Shown piece after piece: positions 52,364 to 62,674 of a stretch of 64,000 bases of DNA. Made by a program: the position numbers and the translations under genes. The notes beneath the pieces were generated by a model that was not told the origin of the DNA, searched no databases, and saw only the letters and a list, made by a program, of their open reading frames with translations. The stretch spans positions 86,570-150,569 of the forward strand of contig CAZXUQ010000003.1 of NCBI GenBank assembly GCA_964644075.1. The letters run 5' to 3'. Each line of letters opens with the position of its first letter. Position 1 is the first letter of the stretch. The DNA comes from JAGOMW01 sp964644075. Its GTDB lineage: Bacteria; Patescibacteriota; Gracilibacteria; BD1-5; UBA2023.

Positions 52364-53734
52364 ATGGAATTCCTCTTTACGAACCAGGTAGCATCGGTAG
52401 AAGCATGGATGTTTTTTATATGTATTGCGATCGTCGGATTAATCCTCTCGGTCGATCTCGTAGCATATATAAAAAGAGTGTATTATGTATTTCACCCGAG
52501 AAAGGCATATGTGATGGAAAATAGTAGTACTACAGAAGAACTCTCCCCTGCCCTAGATACTCCAGAAACTCCTCTCTCACCAATATCCGAGACAACAGAA
52601 ACAAATGAGTCATGAGAGTCTCTAGATGGAGATCCAATCTGAGCTCACGCATCAGTCGATGAGGAAACTCCTGGAAAAATGGATGAGATACCATGAGAAA
52701 CTGATATACGAGTCGAGACACCGATAGAGGTCGTCTCACCATTTCTCGAGGAACCTCTCGTGACAAATGTCACTCCTCCTGACGCTACTCTCGAACAAGA
52801 TATCACAGAAAATATCGTCGTGCCTGATCTCACAGCAGAAGAGGCACTTGCTACCTGAGAAGAAAAAACTGAGGAAATCCTTGATTCTATAGAGGCAAGA
52901 GAAGAGGAAAATACTCCAGATGATACTGATCTCATCGGCCATACTACGCCAGATGCAGAACCAGTAGCACTTCTCGAAGAGTCTCACGATGATAGTGTAT
53001 CCGATGAGGAAGAAGTGTCTCCCATGGAGACTCCCGAGACAGTAAGTGAAAAACCAGAACTCTCTCCATCATCAGAGGAGGTACCAGGTACTCGTGAGAT
53101 TGCTCCAGAAAGTGAACGATCCCTCTCTCGAGAAAAGCAAGAAAAAGTCGTCGAAATCGTCTCTATGACGCATACACTTATCGCTCGTGGACAACTCGAA
53201 GAGGCACGGACATTTATCGTATCAGGACTTGCTCTCGATAAAGATCATCGAGAACTCAATCTCCTCATGGCGAGCCTCTATGAACGCGACCATGCCTATA
53301 CCAAGGCTGAATACATATTCAAAGACCTGGCAAAACTCTATCCAGACGATATCGAAATCCTCGAACACCTCGCGACAGCTCTCGCTATGCAACACAGATA
53401 TGAGCTTGCCTATGAGATCTATAAGAAAATCATCTCACTCGGTGGAGAAAATGAAGAAATCCTCTATACGATCACACATCTTGCCTCTGAGCTCTCGCTT
53501 TCCGATGATGTCTATATCTACGCGAAAAGCTATCTCAAACAGTATCCTCGTAATCCCGAGATCCTCTGGCTCTACTCACAGTCACTCATCAAAAAATGAG
53601 AAAGAAAGGAAGCCATCGAAACACTCATCAAGCTCAAAAACCTCACTCCATACAATCAGGAAATCGTCGACCTCATAGGAAAACTCGTGACAGAGGAGGA
53701 ACTTGCTGGGAATTTCTGAGAAGAACAAAAATAA
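52364..53734 (+). CDS. membrane-anchored TPR protein with long acidic linker, 456 aa
   Basis: A membrane helix near the N terminus (WMFFICIAIVGLILSVDLVA) is followed by about 190 residues rich in Glu, Thr, Pro and Asp (EEEVSPMETPETVSEKPELS) that should be disordered. Four or five TPR-like repeats fill the C-terminal 170 residues (LIARGQLEEARTFIVSGLAL, HAYTKAEYIFKDLAKLYPDD, HRYELAYEIYKKIISLGGEN). Such a layout suits a cytoplasmic scaffold fixed to the membrane. UGA = Gly occurs mainly in the linker and near the C terminus. It is upstream of dnaB by 109 bases, possibly by chance. A GTG at 52340 is an alternative start. Confidence 0.85.
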
Positions 53735-53843
53735 TATTGACGTAATAATATCTCATGGAAAAAATGATAAAAGATCTTTTGGATTTTTTACCGTCTTCGA
53801 TAAGATGCCTCCACGACAAAATCTCTAAAACTGAACACAAAAA

Positions 53844-55190
53844 GTGTCCTTAACGACTCCCCCACATAGTATAGAAGCTGAGCGCTGAGTGCTCGGATCC
53901 ATCCTCATCGACAAGGATGGTATGCTCCAGGTCGCCTGACTCCTCACGCCTGAGGATTTCTATGATCCTGCTCATGCACTCATCTATGCAGCAATGATGG
54001 ATCTCTATGCTCGGAGTCGTCCGATCGACTCACTCACCGTTCGTGAGGTGATCGATGATCAGAAAAAACTCCAGTCTATCTGAGGAGATCAGTTTCTCGC
54101 TGACCTCATGACGAGTATATTTACGAGTGCGAACATCTTCCAGTATGCACAGATCGTGAAAAATAAATGAGTTCTTCGCAGGCTCATAAAGAGTGGTAAT
54201 GATATAACTCAGGCGGGCTTCGATGAGGTGACGGAGATAAATGAACTTCTCGAAAAAGCAGAAAAAGCACTTTTTGGTGTGACACAGACATTTATCCAGA
54301 ATAAGCTCGTCCATATCAAGGATATCCTCAATGCTCGCTATGAAGAATTCGCTGCGATACACGCAGATCCCAATCTCGTCCAAGCAAATAGCGTCCCGAC
54401 AGGATATGCAGGTTTTGACTTTAAACTCTGAGGATTTAAGCGCGGAGATCTTGTCATCGTCGCTGCTCGTCCATCGATGGGAAAAACTGCGATCGCGATG
54501 AACTTCGCACAAAATGTCTGAGAACAGGGAAAAAATGTGGCAGTATTTTCCCTCGAAATGTCCAAAGAGCAGCTCACAGATCGTATGATCGCAGCATCTA
54601 TGGCAGTCGATAGTTGGAAACTGCAGAAAGGAAAACTCTCAGAAGACGAATTTGCCAAGATGGGAGATGCGCTCGAGCGACTCTCACGAGCCAAGATCTA
54701 TATCGATGACTCCCCTGCCTGAGCTGGTATCCTCGAACTCAAATCGAAAGCCCGCAGACTCAAGATGGAGTCATGACTCGATCTCGTCGTCATCGACTAT
54801 CTCCAGCTCATCTCGAGTGGAAACTCGTTTAACCGAGTACAGGAAGTATCAGAAATCTCTCGCGGACTCAAAGCTATGGCTCGTGAACTCAACGTCCCTG
54901 TAATCGCGCTTTCTCAGCTTTCTCGTGCTCTCGAAGCTCGTCCTGATAAACGTCCGATCATGAGTGACCTCCGAGAGTCAGGTGCTATCGAGCAAGATGC
55001 TGATATCATCCTCATGCTCTACCGTGATGAGTACTACAATGAATTCTCTGAGTCCCCGTGAGTAACCAATGTCTATATCCGAAAAAACCGAAATGGACCA
55101 ACTGGTCAAGTCGATCTCAAATTCGAAAAACAGCACCAAAAATTCTATGAAATCGAACGTTCGAGAGATGGGGATTTTGATGGAGAGTAG
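53844..55190 (+). CDS. dnaB: replicative DNA helicase DnaB
   Basis: 448 residues. The N-terminal domain begins with LTTPPHSIEAERGVLGSILI. The RecA-like ATPase domain has Walker A VIVAARPSMGKTAIAMNFAQ (A in place of the usual G before R), AVFSLEMSKEQLTDRMIAAS, the Walker B strand LDLVVIDYLQLISSG and MSDLRESGAIEQDADIILML. It unwinds DNA at the fork as a hexamer. The start is a GTG because an in-frame TAA lies 8 codons upstream and no ATG intervenes. About nine UGA codons are in frame. Confidence 0.96.
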
Positions 55191-56129
55191 TTACTCTTCA
55201 TTATTGTATACCCCGTACTTGAGCGCATCGTAGTAGCGACTTTTATCCTCTGTAAATCGGAGGATTTTTCGACTCTTCGCCTTTTCTGATAGAGCCGTGA
55301 CAGTGAGAGTCGGGAGAGCATAGAGGTTCCCTGGCGTACCAATCGTAACATTTGCCTCAGTTCCATTATTGAAAATCATGAGATATGGATCTGTTATACT
55401 CATCCCTACAAAGGGTGTACCAGATTTTGCTCCGAGAAAATCAGATACTGATCCTGTGCGATCGTAGAAGTACTGGAGTGACTCGGCTACTTGACTTAAA
55501 TCATTACAATCAACCTTTGATCAGTCATCACTAAAACACTCTTCCCCTCGGAGACGCATCTTCCCAATCTCACTCCCATCGATCTTACCACTTCAGGCGA
55601 GACTGACGCTCTCACTTCCACTCATCGCGACGATACTCCAGGAGATATCTGCTCAGTTTGTCTCGAGCGTGAGCGCGGTAGCACGACTCACTCATGGTGA
55701 GTATCTCGGATCTTTTGATGTACCCGTGAGAGAAAGAGCTGTACTATTTGCACTAAAAAGTGGTACGATCAGGTGACTACTTGCTCAGAGAGTAAAAATA
55801 GCTGATCCAGTATTTGCTTCTATGGTATAGCTCGTCGCGATCGTGCGAGTTCGATCCGTTGATCCTGAGAAGAGCACCGCGTCGATATCTTCTGCGCTCA
55901 TCGTGTCAGCGAAGCCCTCACGGTGATTTTTTACTTTGAGCATCGCGTATTCGAATGCTCAATCCGCCCGATTTTCTGTCAGGATGTCATCGTAGAGGAG
56001 TCTCGTGAGACGCATCTCACCGAGGGCGAGTGTCGCTATCCCAGCGACGATAACGAGAAGTATCCCTGTCGTCGCGAGTGCGACGATGATCGAGAATCCT
56101 TTTTTCGATGTGAGAGAGGAGTGTATCAT
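55191..56129 (-). CDS. type IV pilus minor pilin-like protein (PilX-like), 312 aa
   Basis: The N terminus MIHSSLTSKKGFSIIVALAT then TGILLVIVAGIATLALGEMR is a class III signal: a short basic leader, Gly, Phe, and a long hydrophobic helix. The remaining 270 residues are a beta-rich globular domain with one Cys pair (GEECFSDD, VDCNDL). PilX-like proteins assist pilus assembly. It lacks the usual Glu at +5. Its ATG overlaps the stop of the upstream prepilin gene by one base (TAATG). It is the last gene of the pilus operon and its stop touches the dnaB stop. Confidence 0.8.
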
Positions 56130-56776
56130 TATTTTTTATAAAAAGCTTCACTGATCGTCGTCTCTATGTGGAGGCGAGTATCACTGATCAGTCATGGAGG
56201 TATACCTATGCGAGGCATGAGTGCGAGGGTAAATACGAGAGTGACTTTTTTTTCTGTTGTTTCATTTCCTGATATATAGAACCGCATATCTTCGACTTTT
56301 ACACGTTTTTTCTCCTCTTCTGGGATGAAACTATCGACGAGATTCCATGCATTTTGATAATCCCAGTCTTCTCAAGTTTTGGAAATCTTATAGAGTCCAC
56401 AGTGGATTTTTGGATCAGTTTTTGCTGTTCATTCACAAGGATCTATACCGCTTTCTGCTTTTTTTCAATATATATAAGCAGTATCATTATTTATGATGAG
56501 ATACTCGCTTCCGCTCGCATAACTGTAGTCTTTCCAGTAGGGATAATTCGGGTCTAAAGCTCAACTCGAAATACCGATATTTTTTACATCCGTGGAAATC
56601 CTCTCGGTGATCTCACGCGCTGTCTCGGAGAGGTGGCGGGTGGCACGGATTTTCTGACTGAGGTTCGTCGTCTGGATATAGACAGAGAGGATGGCAACAC
56701 TCATCACAGCAAAAATCGTCATCGAAATCATGAGTTCGAGGAGTGTGAAGCCACGAGATGAAGTGAGAGGTGACAA
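56129..56776 (-). CDS. type IV prepilin-like protein (PilW/GspJ-like)
   Basis: 215 residues. SPLTSSRGFTLLELMISMTI is a prepilin leader with G|F-T-L-L-E and Glu at +5 of the mature protein. A long helix and a beta domain follow (EYLIINNDTAYIYGKKAESG, with Cys in IDPCEG and KIHCGLY). The start is a TTG, since upstream codons in this frame give no ATG. A REP-like repeat pair (56812-56870) fills the gap to the upstream prepilin gene. The stop overlaps the next start. Confidence 0.8.
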
Positions 56777-56811
56777 GGGAGAAAAGGAAAAAAGTAGAAA
56801 AACAGATCTTT

Positions 56812-56870
56812 GTCATTTCGACGAAGGAGAAATCTTTTCCAGGGCAAGATATCTCGTTCCTCGATATGAC
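56812..56870. repeat. REP-like doublet (two GTCAT hairpins in inverted orientation)
   Basis: The left copy is GTCATTTCGACGAAGG then AGAAATCT. The right copy on the minus strand is GTCATATCGAGGAACG then AGATATCT. They face each other within the type IV pilus operon, between two prepilin genes. Confidence 0.8.
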
Positions 56871-56878
56871 AGATGAAG

Positions 56879-57538
56879 TTATTTTTGCCAGTCAGTCAGG
56901 AGGGTTTTTACTTCGTATTCGCTATATCCTGCTGATTTCACGATGACGCGAGCATCGATAATATAGCCTTGTGGTTTATCATTTGTATCTTTTGGTTCGA
57001 TAGGACCACTTGTTGTATCGAAGCGAAGAGGAGAGATGATGGTATAGCTGGCATAGATACTCCCAGTATTTGCATCTGGTATATGGGTATACCTCCCTTC
57101 ACTATCGAGATAGAGACGAGTAGCATTGAACTTGTCTTCGATTGATGATGCTGGAGATATGAGTGTCGATTTGATCGTGACTGGAGACTCGTTGATTTCC
57201 CCGTTTTGACTATAACTCGTTCATGAGTTGGAGTAAAAATTTTCTATGATAAATACACCTCCTGTGAGAAATGCATTTCCATCATCATCGATACGTGCTC
57301 TATCCCAGTCAGTGTAGTTGCGGACATTCGTATTTCGGATATTTTTTATGAGCTCGATTTGTTCGCGAGCGAGGTTGGCTGCGACGATCTCGTGGCGAGA
57401 GACGAGTGAGTTCGATATCGTCGAGTGGAGGAGTGCGAGTATCCCTGTCATCGCCACAGCAAATATCGTCATACCGATGACGAGTTCTATGAGAGTAAAT
57501 CCCCTCTTCGAGATGTGTGCGTGAGAGAAGCTAGTCAT
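56879..57538 (-). CDS. type IV prepilin-like protein (PilV/GspI-like)
   Basis: 219 residues. HISKRGFTLIELVIGMTIFA is a classical class III signal with Glu at +5. A long helix (VSRHEIVAANLAREQIELIK) and a beta-rich domain follow. UGA = Gly joins two parts near residue 106. Its start overlaps the end of the upstream pilin gene by eight bases. Probably a minor pilin of the same apparatus. Confidence 0.87.
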
Positions 57539-58046
57539 AGTATGGTCGTAGGAGGATATCGCGTATTCGTCTTGAGTCTTCCGTGGTTCCAGGATATCCG
57601 ATTTTGAGAATTATACCAGTGAGAAATGACTCTGTCGATCCTGTCGAGAAAGCTCCAGTCGCAAATGGTGGAGTGATATGATATGTGAGGGTCACATCTC
57701 ATCAGAGAGTGACTCATGAGAAACCGATAATCTTGATCCCATCATCGAAGGTAATATCTCGAGATGGCGTGAGCGCTCATTTTCACCCAGTTCCTGTCAA
57801 TACACTGATGTGGTCAGAACCCTTCTCGAATTTCATATAGACGTGTGCACTCGAGTCGCCGATGAGTTTTCCATTTCTCACATCGGCATGTGCCATGATC
57901 CACTCCTGTGAGACGATGTCGATAGTATTTTCGACACGTACACGCTGCATATAGTAACTATAGGGGAAAAATCCTATCGCCGAAAGCGAGAGGATGATCG
58001 ATATGACGATCATGAGTTCGATGAGAGTAAATCAGCGTGTATTCAT
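57531..58046 (-). CDS. type IV pilin/pseudopilin, 171 aa
   Basis: MNTR-Gly-FTLIELMIVISI is the prepilin leader, and the Gly just before the cleaved bond is a UGA, so under code 11 the whole signal is lost. The mature protein has Phe1, Glu5 and a hydrophobic helix, then a short globular domain with several more UGA codons (VTLGGDVTLTYHITPPFATG). The stop is TAG at 57531-57533. Its position directly after pilC suggests it as the major or a core pilin. Confidence 0.87.
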
Positions 58047-58049
58047 ATA

Positions 58050-59111
58050 CTAGTTTCCTGCGAGTGAGACGATTTGCATGATAGCTGAAAATATCGCTAT
58101 CGCAAACCAGAGGACAAATACTCAGGCGATAAGGAGTGCAATAGGTTCGATAAACTTCACCATCATACCGAGAGATACGTCGACTTCTCTCTTGTACTGA
58201 GTGGCGATCTTTTCACTCACAGTATCGATCGTGGATGTGCGCTCTGCACTCTCCATCATCTGGAGGATATCAGGAGTGAAAAACACATGCTCACTATCCT
58301 CTGTGCGCATAGAGTCTGAGATTTTTTGTCATCTTGATACATCATCAGCGATGAGAGAAAAAAGCTTCGCAATCACACTATTTCCAGCACTTTGACCTGT
58401 GAGTCTGAGAGTTTTTACGATACTGATCCCTGAGGAAGTGAGCAGGTGAAATGTCGAAAGTGTTTTGACGATGAGGTAGTTTTTGTAGACAGTTCCTGTG
58501 ATAGGAAAGAGGAGTTTTTCTCGATCCCATCGATACTTCCCTGTCTCAGTACGTGTATAGCCGAGAAATATGAGTACGATACCGATAGTTCCAAATATGA
58601 TGAGAAAAATATTGTCATGGAGAAAGTTACTCAGAGCGATGAGAGACCTCGTCGTGAATGGGAGATCTCAGGAGAGACCACTGATGATCGGCATGAGCTG
58701 AGGGACGACATAGATCATCACCACGAGAAATGCGAGCACCACAAAAAAGAGAATGATGAGCGGATACGCCATCGCACTCACGATCTTGCTACGCAGACTT
58801 TCTTTGTCTCGCATATCATTTGCCAGTGCGAGAAATGCTTTCGAGAGGAGTCATGTACTCTCACCACTTTCGACGATAGCGATCTCTCCTTCTTCGAAAA
58901 AATCAGGGAGTTTTCGCATCGCGATATTGACCGCGTCACCTCCCTCGACAAAGAAAATCAAGTTATCAACGACTTCCTTGAGTTTGGATGCATCGAGTCT
59001 ATCATGGAGACCGTGGAGAGCGGAGAGGAGTGTTACTCATCACTCGAGGAGATTGGCGATACTCTCATAAAAGAGTGCTTTATCTCGGATGGAAAGGTGT
59101 GAAAAGAGCAT
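58050..59111 (-). CDS. pilC: type IV pilus inner-membrane platform protein PilC
   Basis: 353 residues. Two T2SSF domains are visible: ALFYESIANLLEGGVTLLSA with GEIAIVESGESTGLLSKAFL, and the second with IVKTLSTFHLLTSSGISIVK and PDILQMMESAERTSTIDTVS. Membrane segments (AYPLIILFFVVLAFLVVMIY, LIIFGTIGIVLIFLG, IALLIAGVFVLWFAIAIFS) are at the expected places. It is the platform on which PilB and PilT act; those ATPases are not in this window. UGA = Gly in the E-S-G-E-S-T-G motif. The stop is TAG. Confidence 0.94.
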
Positions 59112-59127
59112 GAGAACAGTGTAAAAG

Positions 59128-59703
59128 TTATTCGTAATAATATATACCCAGAGTGAGCCCCATAGAGTATCCTCAGGTTGCGACCGTATCATCTGGTGCC
59201 GTATCGATCGGGAGAGATATACTATCGATGGTAAATACGTAATCTGTCTGTGTCGTGAGGTAGGTGATATATCTGATGATATCGTCGATACTTTTCGCAG
59301 AGATACTCACAGTAGTCGTTCAGAGATAGAGTCCACTTGGGAGTTTGGTTCCTTTATTTACAGCGATACTCGATATGCTGATCGGTGCGACTTGTCCGAT
59401 AGTCGAACGGGTAAAGTCATTGAGCATCACGATCTCCATGACGCTACTGGTATCAAATTTTTTTCCGAGCTTTTTGACTTTTGCTTTGATTTCATCAGTT
59501 GAACCAGAGTTTGTCTTATTTTTTATCGCGAGGAGAGAGTTATATGTTGTTTCTTTTGAGTTGAGCTCTTGTTTTTTAGTCGCGAGAGTCGCACTATGGT
59601 CGATCGAGCTCAGATAGAGTGGGCGGAGTACTACTACTGCGAGTATGATCGCGAGTCCGAGAGCGATAGGAGTATAGATGCGAGGAGAGGGTGTGATTGG
59701 CAT
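59128..59703 (-). CDS. pilO: type IV pilus assembly protein PilO-like
   Basis: 191 residues. A short N-terminal tail and one membrane helix (IYTPIALGLAIILAVVVL) precede a coiled coil (ATLATKKQELNSKETTYNSL) and a ferredoxin-like C-terminal domain (TTTVSISAKSIDDIIRYITY). That is the PilO plan. It starts 18 bases after the PilN-like gene and lies upstream of pilC. Sequence similarity to known PilO is low, so the call rests on topology and gene order. Confidence 0.8.
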
Positions 59704-59721
59704 AGGAAAAACGGTAAAAAA

Positions 59722-60252
59722 TTATCGAAGTGGATGGACACGAAAACTGATCCCTGTCGTGCGAGATGTCTCATTTCCTGAGAGTGAGACGATTGGATCG
59801 AGGAGAAAATACTTTTGCCCGCTCGCGTATTCTCGCATCATGCGTATGATCGTGGATGCGGGATCTGGGTGTCCATTTGGATCACCTTGTGTCGCAGTGA
59901 GTGTCGTCGTAATAGTATCGTGATCGACGCTAAATCCTTTGAGTCGTACTCATGCAGTACTCGCTGCCTCACGAAATCGTGCTACGAGTGAGACGAGGTC
60001 GAGAGATGGGCGCATGGCATTGGATGTGACGATCTTTGTGATGATGATATCACGATCTTTGCTGATAGCATCGATTTCTGATTGCTTTTTCTCTATCGAC
60101 TCGCTCGTGGTCTCGAGAGCATGTGAGAGATACTGATCGTAGAAAAATAATCCGACTGAACCCGCTATAACTCCCACGAGAAAAATGAGTGAGATATACC
60201 ACGAGAGAGAGGATTTTTTGGTGATGATGGGCGCCTGAGTTTCTCCTTGCAT
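59722..60252 (-). CDS. pilN: type IV pilus assembly protein PilN-like
   Basis: 176 residues: a cytoplasmic tail (MQGETQAPIITKKSSLSWYI), one membrane helix (SLIFLVGVIAGSVGLFF), a coiled coil (ALETTSESIEKKQSEIDAIS) and a C-terminal domain (VRLKGFSVDHDTITTTLTAT), the PilN plan. It is the first gene of the pilus operon on the minus strand. PilM, which usually binds the PilN tail, is not visible upstream. UGA = Gly at one site. Confidence 0.78.
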
Positions 60253-60300
60253 AATAAAAATTTATGAATACTCTCACATCGTATCAGATACTTTCTCTCT

Positions 60301-60813
60301 ATGCAAACGCCTCAGGACTTTTCACTTGACACTTTTATAATACAGGATGAGAAATCTCTCGAGGATATCATATTTCCTCTTTTTTCTGGGGATCGGATAT
60401 TTTTCTCATGAGATCTTTGAGCGGGTAAATCGACCTTTACCCGAACACTTCTTCGAGAACATTTTCACGATGAGAACCTGATCGTGAGGAGTCCTACATA
60501 TACCTACTATCAGAAATATCAAAAAAATGGTGAATGGTGAATGGTGAATGGTGAATGAAAAACGATGGTACCAAAATTTACCATTAACAATTTACCATTA
60601 TCCAGCGTTTACCATTTCGACCTCTATCGACTCGAGTCTCTCGAAGACCTCTTTCTCATCGGAGCGAGAGATATCCTGGATGATCCGACTTCCATATGCC
60701 TCATCGAGTGGCCAGAAATACTAGGGAATGAGGAAAAATGGACCAAAAAAATCTCCATAGAAATCATGGAGAATGGTTCACGGAAGATCGAGATTATGAC
60801 TCGTCGGCCATAA
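60301..60813 (+). CDS. tsaE: tRNA threonylcarbamoyladenosine biosynthesis ATPase TsaE, with repeat-derived insertion
   Basis: 170 residues. The Walker A is FSGDLGAGKSTFTRTLLREH, where two of its glycines are UGA. The SPTYTYYQKY segment and the VYHFDLYRLESLEDLFLIGA motif, then ICLIEWPEIL, are TsaE hallmarks. Between the SPTY segment and YHFDLYR sit about 28 residues coded by four ATGGTGA repeats and two TTTACCATT repeats; normal TsaE proteins have about 8 residues there. TsaE helps TsaB/TsaD make t6A in tRNA. The insertion keeps the frame because the UGAs inside it read as Gly. The end overlaps the convergent PrsW-like gene by 20 bases. Confidence 0.92.
60527..60616. repeat. short-word inverted repeat element inside tsaE
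   Basis: Four tandem ATGGTGA (60527-60554) are followed by three TTTACCATT at 60577, 60591 and 60608. The right-hand word is close to the reverse complement of the left (AATGGTGAA versus AATGGTAAA). The third copy overlaps the codons of the conserved YHFD motif. Confidence 0.8.
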
Positions 60814-61660
60814 TCCACTGCGTAAAAGAGAAATATCCTGCCAAAAAGAGCACAAGAACCCCTATGATATGTCCACCTCACATGAGAGAATTGTAGAGCG
60901 TATGGATGAGGGTCGCGAGGATAAAACCAAGAACAACCCAGAGAATATAGCGAAGTGAGAATACTCCATACGAGAGTCATCGCCACCAGCACATCACGCA
61001 GAGTGCGCTCGCAAACACATGTATCATCGTCGCGAAGAGTGTGCGCCCTATCCCGAGACTTACGAGAGATCCGAGTGATCATCCCCATGCACGACTGAAG
61101 TAGATGATATTTTCCACGAAGACAAATCCGAGTGCGACAAAAAACGTAAACAAGAGAAAATCTGTCCGCGTGAAGCGAAACTCGCGGGCCGTGAGCCCGA
61201 GTGTCGAGATGTGTTTCACGCCTTCCTCGAGTCATGCGAGGAGGAGATAGCTCGCCATACTCGAGAACAGCGCGATCCCTGAGAGGGGTATGTCGATATA
61301 TCTTCTCAGGGCGTAGGAAAGTGCGAGGAGGATGATAAATAAAATAGTATGCAGTATGACGACCTTTCGCAGAAATCCTCATATATAGAGCGATCCCTTC
61401 GCCATGAGTCCATAGGCGATCATGCTCAGGGTGAGGAATACTCATGATACTGCGAATATTTGCATGAGTGTATCTTGCTCGAAATACTTCTCAAACACTA
61501 TGATCGTAGAGACAGAAATGGTTCCAGCGACGAGTCCAGAAAAAAATCGTGCCCTATTCCAGATGTGATGAGAAAGGAATGTCGTCCCATACCCCCAGAG
61601 AAGTATCGGAAATGATGAAAATAGAACAATGATGATGATTTTGGCGAGTGTTTGGAACAT
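60794..61660 (-). CDS. PrsW-like intramembrane metalloprotease
   Basis: 288 residues with eight or so membrane helices. The PrsW pattern is present: ASYLLLAGLEEGVKHIS (Glu-Glu then Lys), FVALGFVFVENIIYFSRAWG (Glu-Asn), FATMIHVFASALCVMCWW (His) and a late LIHTLYNSLMGGG (His then Tyr-Asn). These Glu and His hold the metal. In Bacillus PrsW cuts an anti-sigma factor; here a link to the sigma/anti-sigma pair at 33.5-34.9 kb is only a thought. UGA = Gly in many helices. Confidence 0.85.
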
Positions 61661-61680
61661 GGTTTATAGTTTATTTCGCT

Positions 61681-61748
61681 TTTGTCATTCTCGAAGAGAA
61701 TCTCTTCCTGAAAAAATCAGAGAGATACTCCTACGGAGTATGACAAAG
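61681..61748. repeat. REP-like doublet (two GTCAT hairpins in inverted orientation)
   Basis: TTTGTCATTCTCGAAGAG then AATCTCT faces, on the minus strand, CTTTGTCATACTCCGTAGG then AGTATCTCT. Each arm is a small hairpin, and the outer TTTGTCAT/ATGACAAA pair closes the whole. It lies between the PrsW-like gene and the 66-aa membrane protein gene. Confidence 0.8.
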
Positions 61749-61765
61749 GGGGGATATAAAGAAAA

Positions 61766-61966
61766 CTATTTTTTCTTTATAATCTCATAATTTCCGAAAC
61801 TCCATGATTTCGAATTCGTCCCAGATTTCCGTCTCATAGCAAGAGAGATGAGAAGAGAATTGACCCCGAGAAAGAGGAAGAAAAACCCGATAATATACGC
61901 GATAAATGCAGGAAATGCGATCACTGTGATACCGAAGAGGATGAAGAAAAGTGAGAGGAGAGGCAT
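61766..61966 (-). CDS. small membrane protein, 66 aa
   Basis: MPLLSLFFILFGITVIAFPA then FIAYIIGFFFLFLGVNSLLI give two membrane spans, and a basic tail follows (RRKSGTNSKSWSFGNYEIIK). The layout resembles small DUF3096-like membrane proteins. No UGA. Starts 38 bases downstream of the stop of the 216-aa membrane protein gene. Confidence 0.7.
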   Translation of the reverse strand: MPLLSLFFILFGITVIAFPAFIAYIIGFFFLFLGVNSLLISLAMRRKSGTNSKSWSFGNYEIIKKK

Positions 61967-62004
61967 AAGAAAAGGTTAGAAAAATTTCTACACATCGATC
62001 TATA

Positions 62005-62655
62005 CTAATGAGCACCGATTGCTGCTAGTGATAGAAGAAAAAGTAGTAGTCACATAGAACCTAATAAAAAGATAATTCCAATAGTGTATATAGTACTACG
62101 ACTTATTTTTTTTATAATAATATCAGTGGTTTTGACACTAAAAATTCATCGATCGATACTATTGACTATACTTCTTCTTATGAGCATGAGTATTATTAAG
62201 TATACGCTAACCCAAACTCACACAATTATTCAAGACCATACAATAACTATATATGCAAGATAAAGATACCCTTGTAAATAATATATGTATATAGGATGAG
62301 GTTTTCATATAGGCATCATTGTTATGGTATTATTTCATACGATAGTGTTACCCTTATCTGATAAAGAATTTAAGTTTTTAGAATATTCGTAATCTAGATA
62401 TTGTGAGTGTTCAATAGAAAATTTCGTATCGATTATCGACCCTGAAATAGCAATAATGAGAACTACCAAAATAACAAATAAGAGTGCTTTAATCAAAATA
62501 GCACTTTTTCATACTATGGATGTTTTTAATTTTTCGAGAGAGATATCCTTATTTTGTTCTAGTAATTGCTTTACAGGATAAATTTTTTCCAGCCTTCTAG
62601 AAATAGAATATATACCACAAGGAGCAACAAGTAATACGAATAAAATATGTAACAT
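62005..62655 (-). CDS. membrane protein, 216 aa
   Basis: One frame from MLHILFVLLVAPCGIYSI to TAG, with about ten UGA = Gly codons. Four membrane spans: the N-terminal one, ILIKALLFVILVVLIIAIS, LAYIVIVWSGIIVGVWVSVY and IYTIGIIFLLGSMGLLLFLL. A polar loop of about 60 residues lies between the second and third. AT-rich codons. It lies 19 bases after the stop of the site-2 protease gene on the same strand. No family recognised. Confidence 0.8.
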
Positions 62656-62674
62656 ATTCTATAATAGTTAGATT

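Noticed and set aside
60527..60616. CRISPR-like repeats
   Set aside because: The units are 7-9 bases, mostly without spacers, and lie inside tsaE; no cas gene is near.
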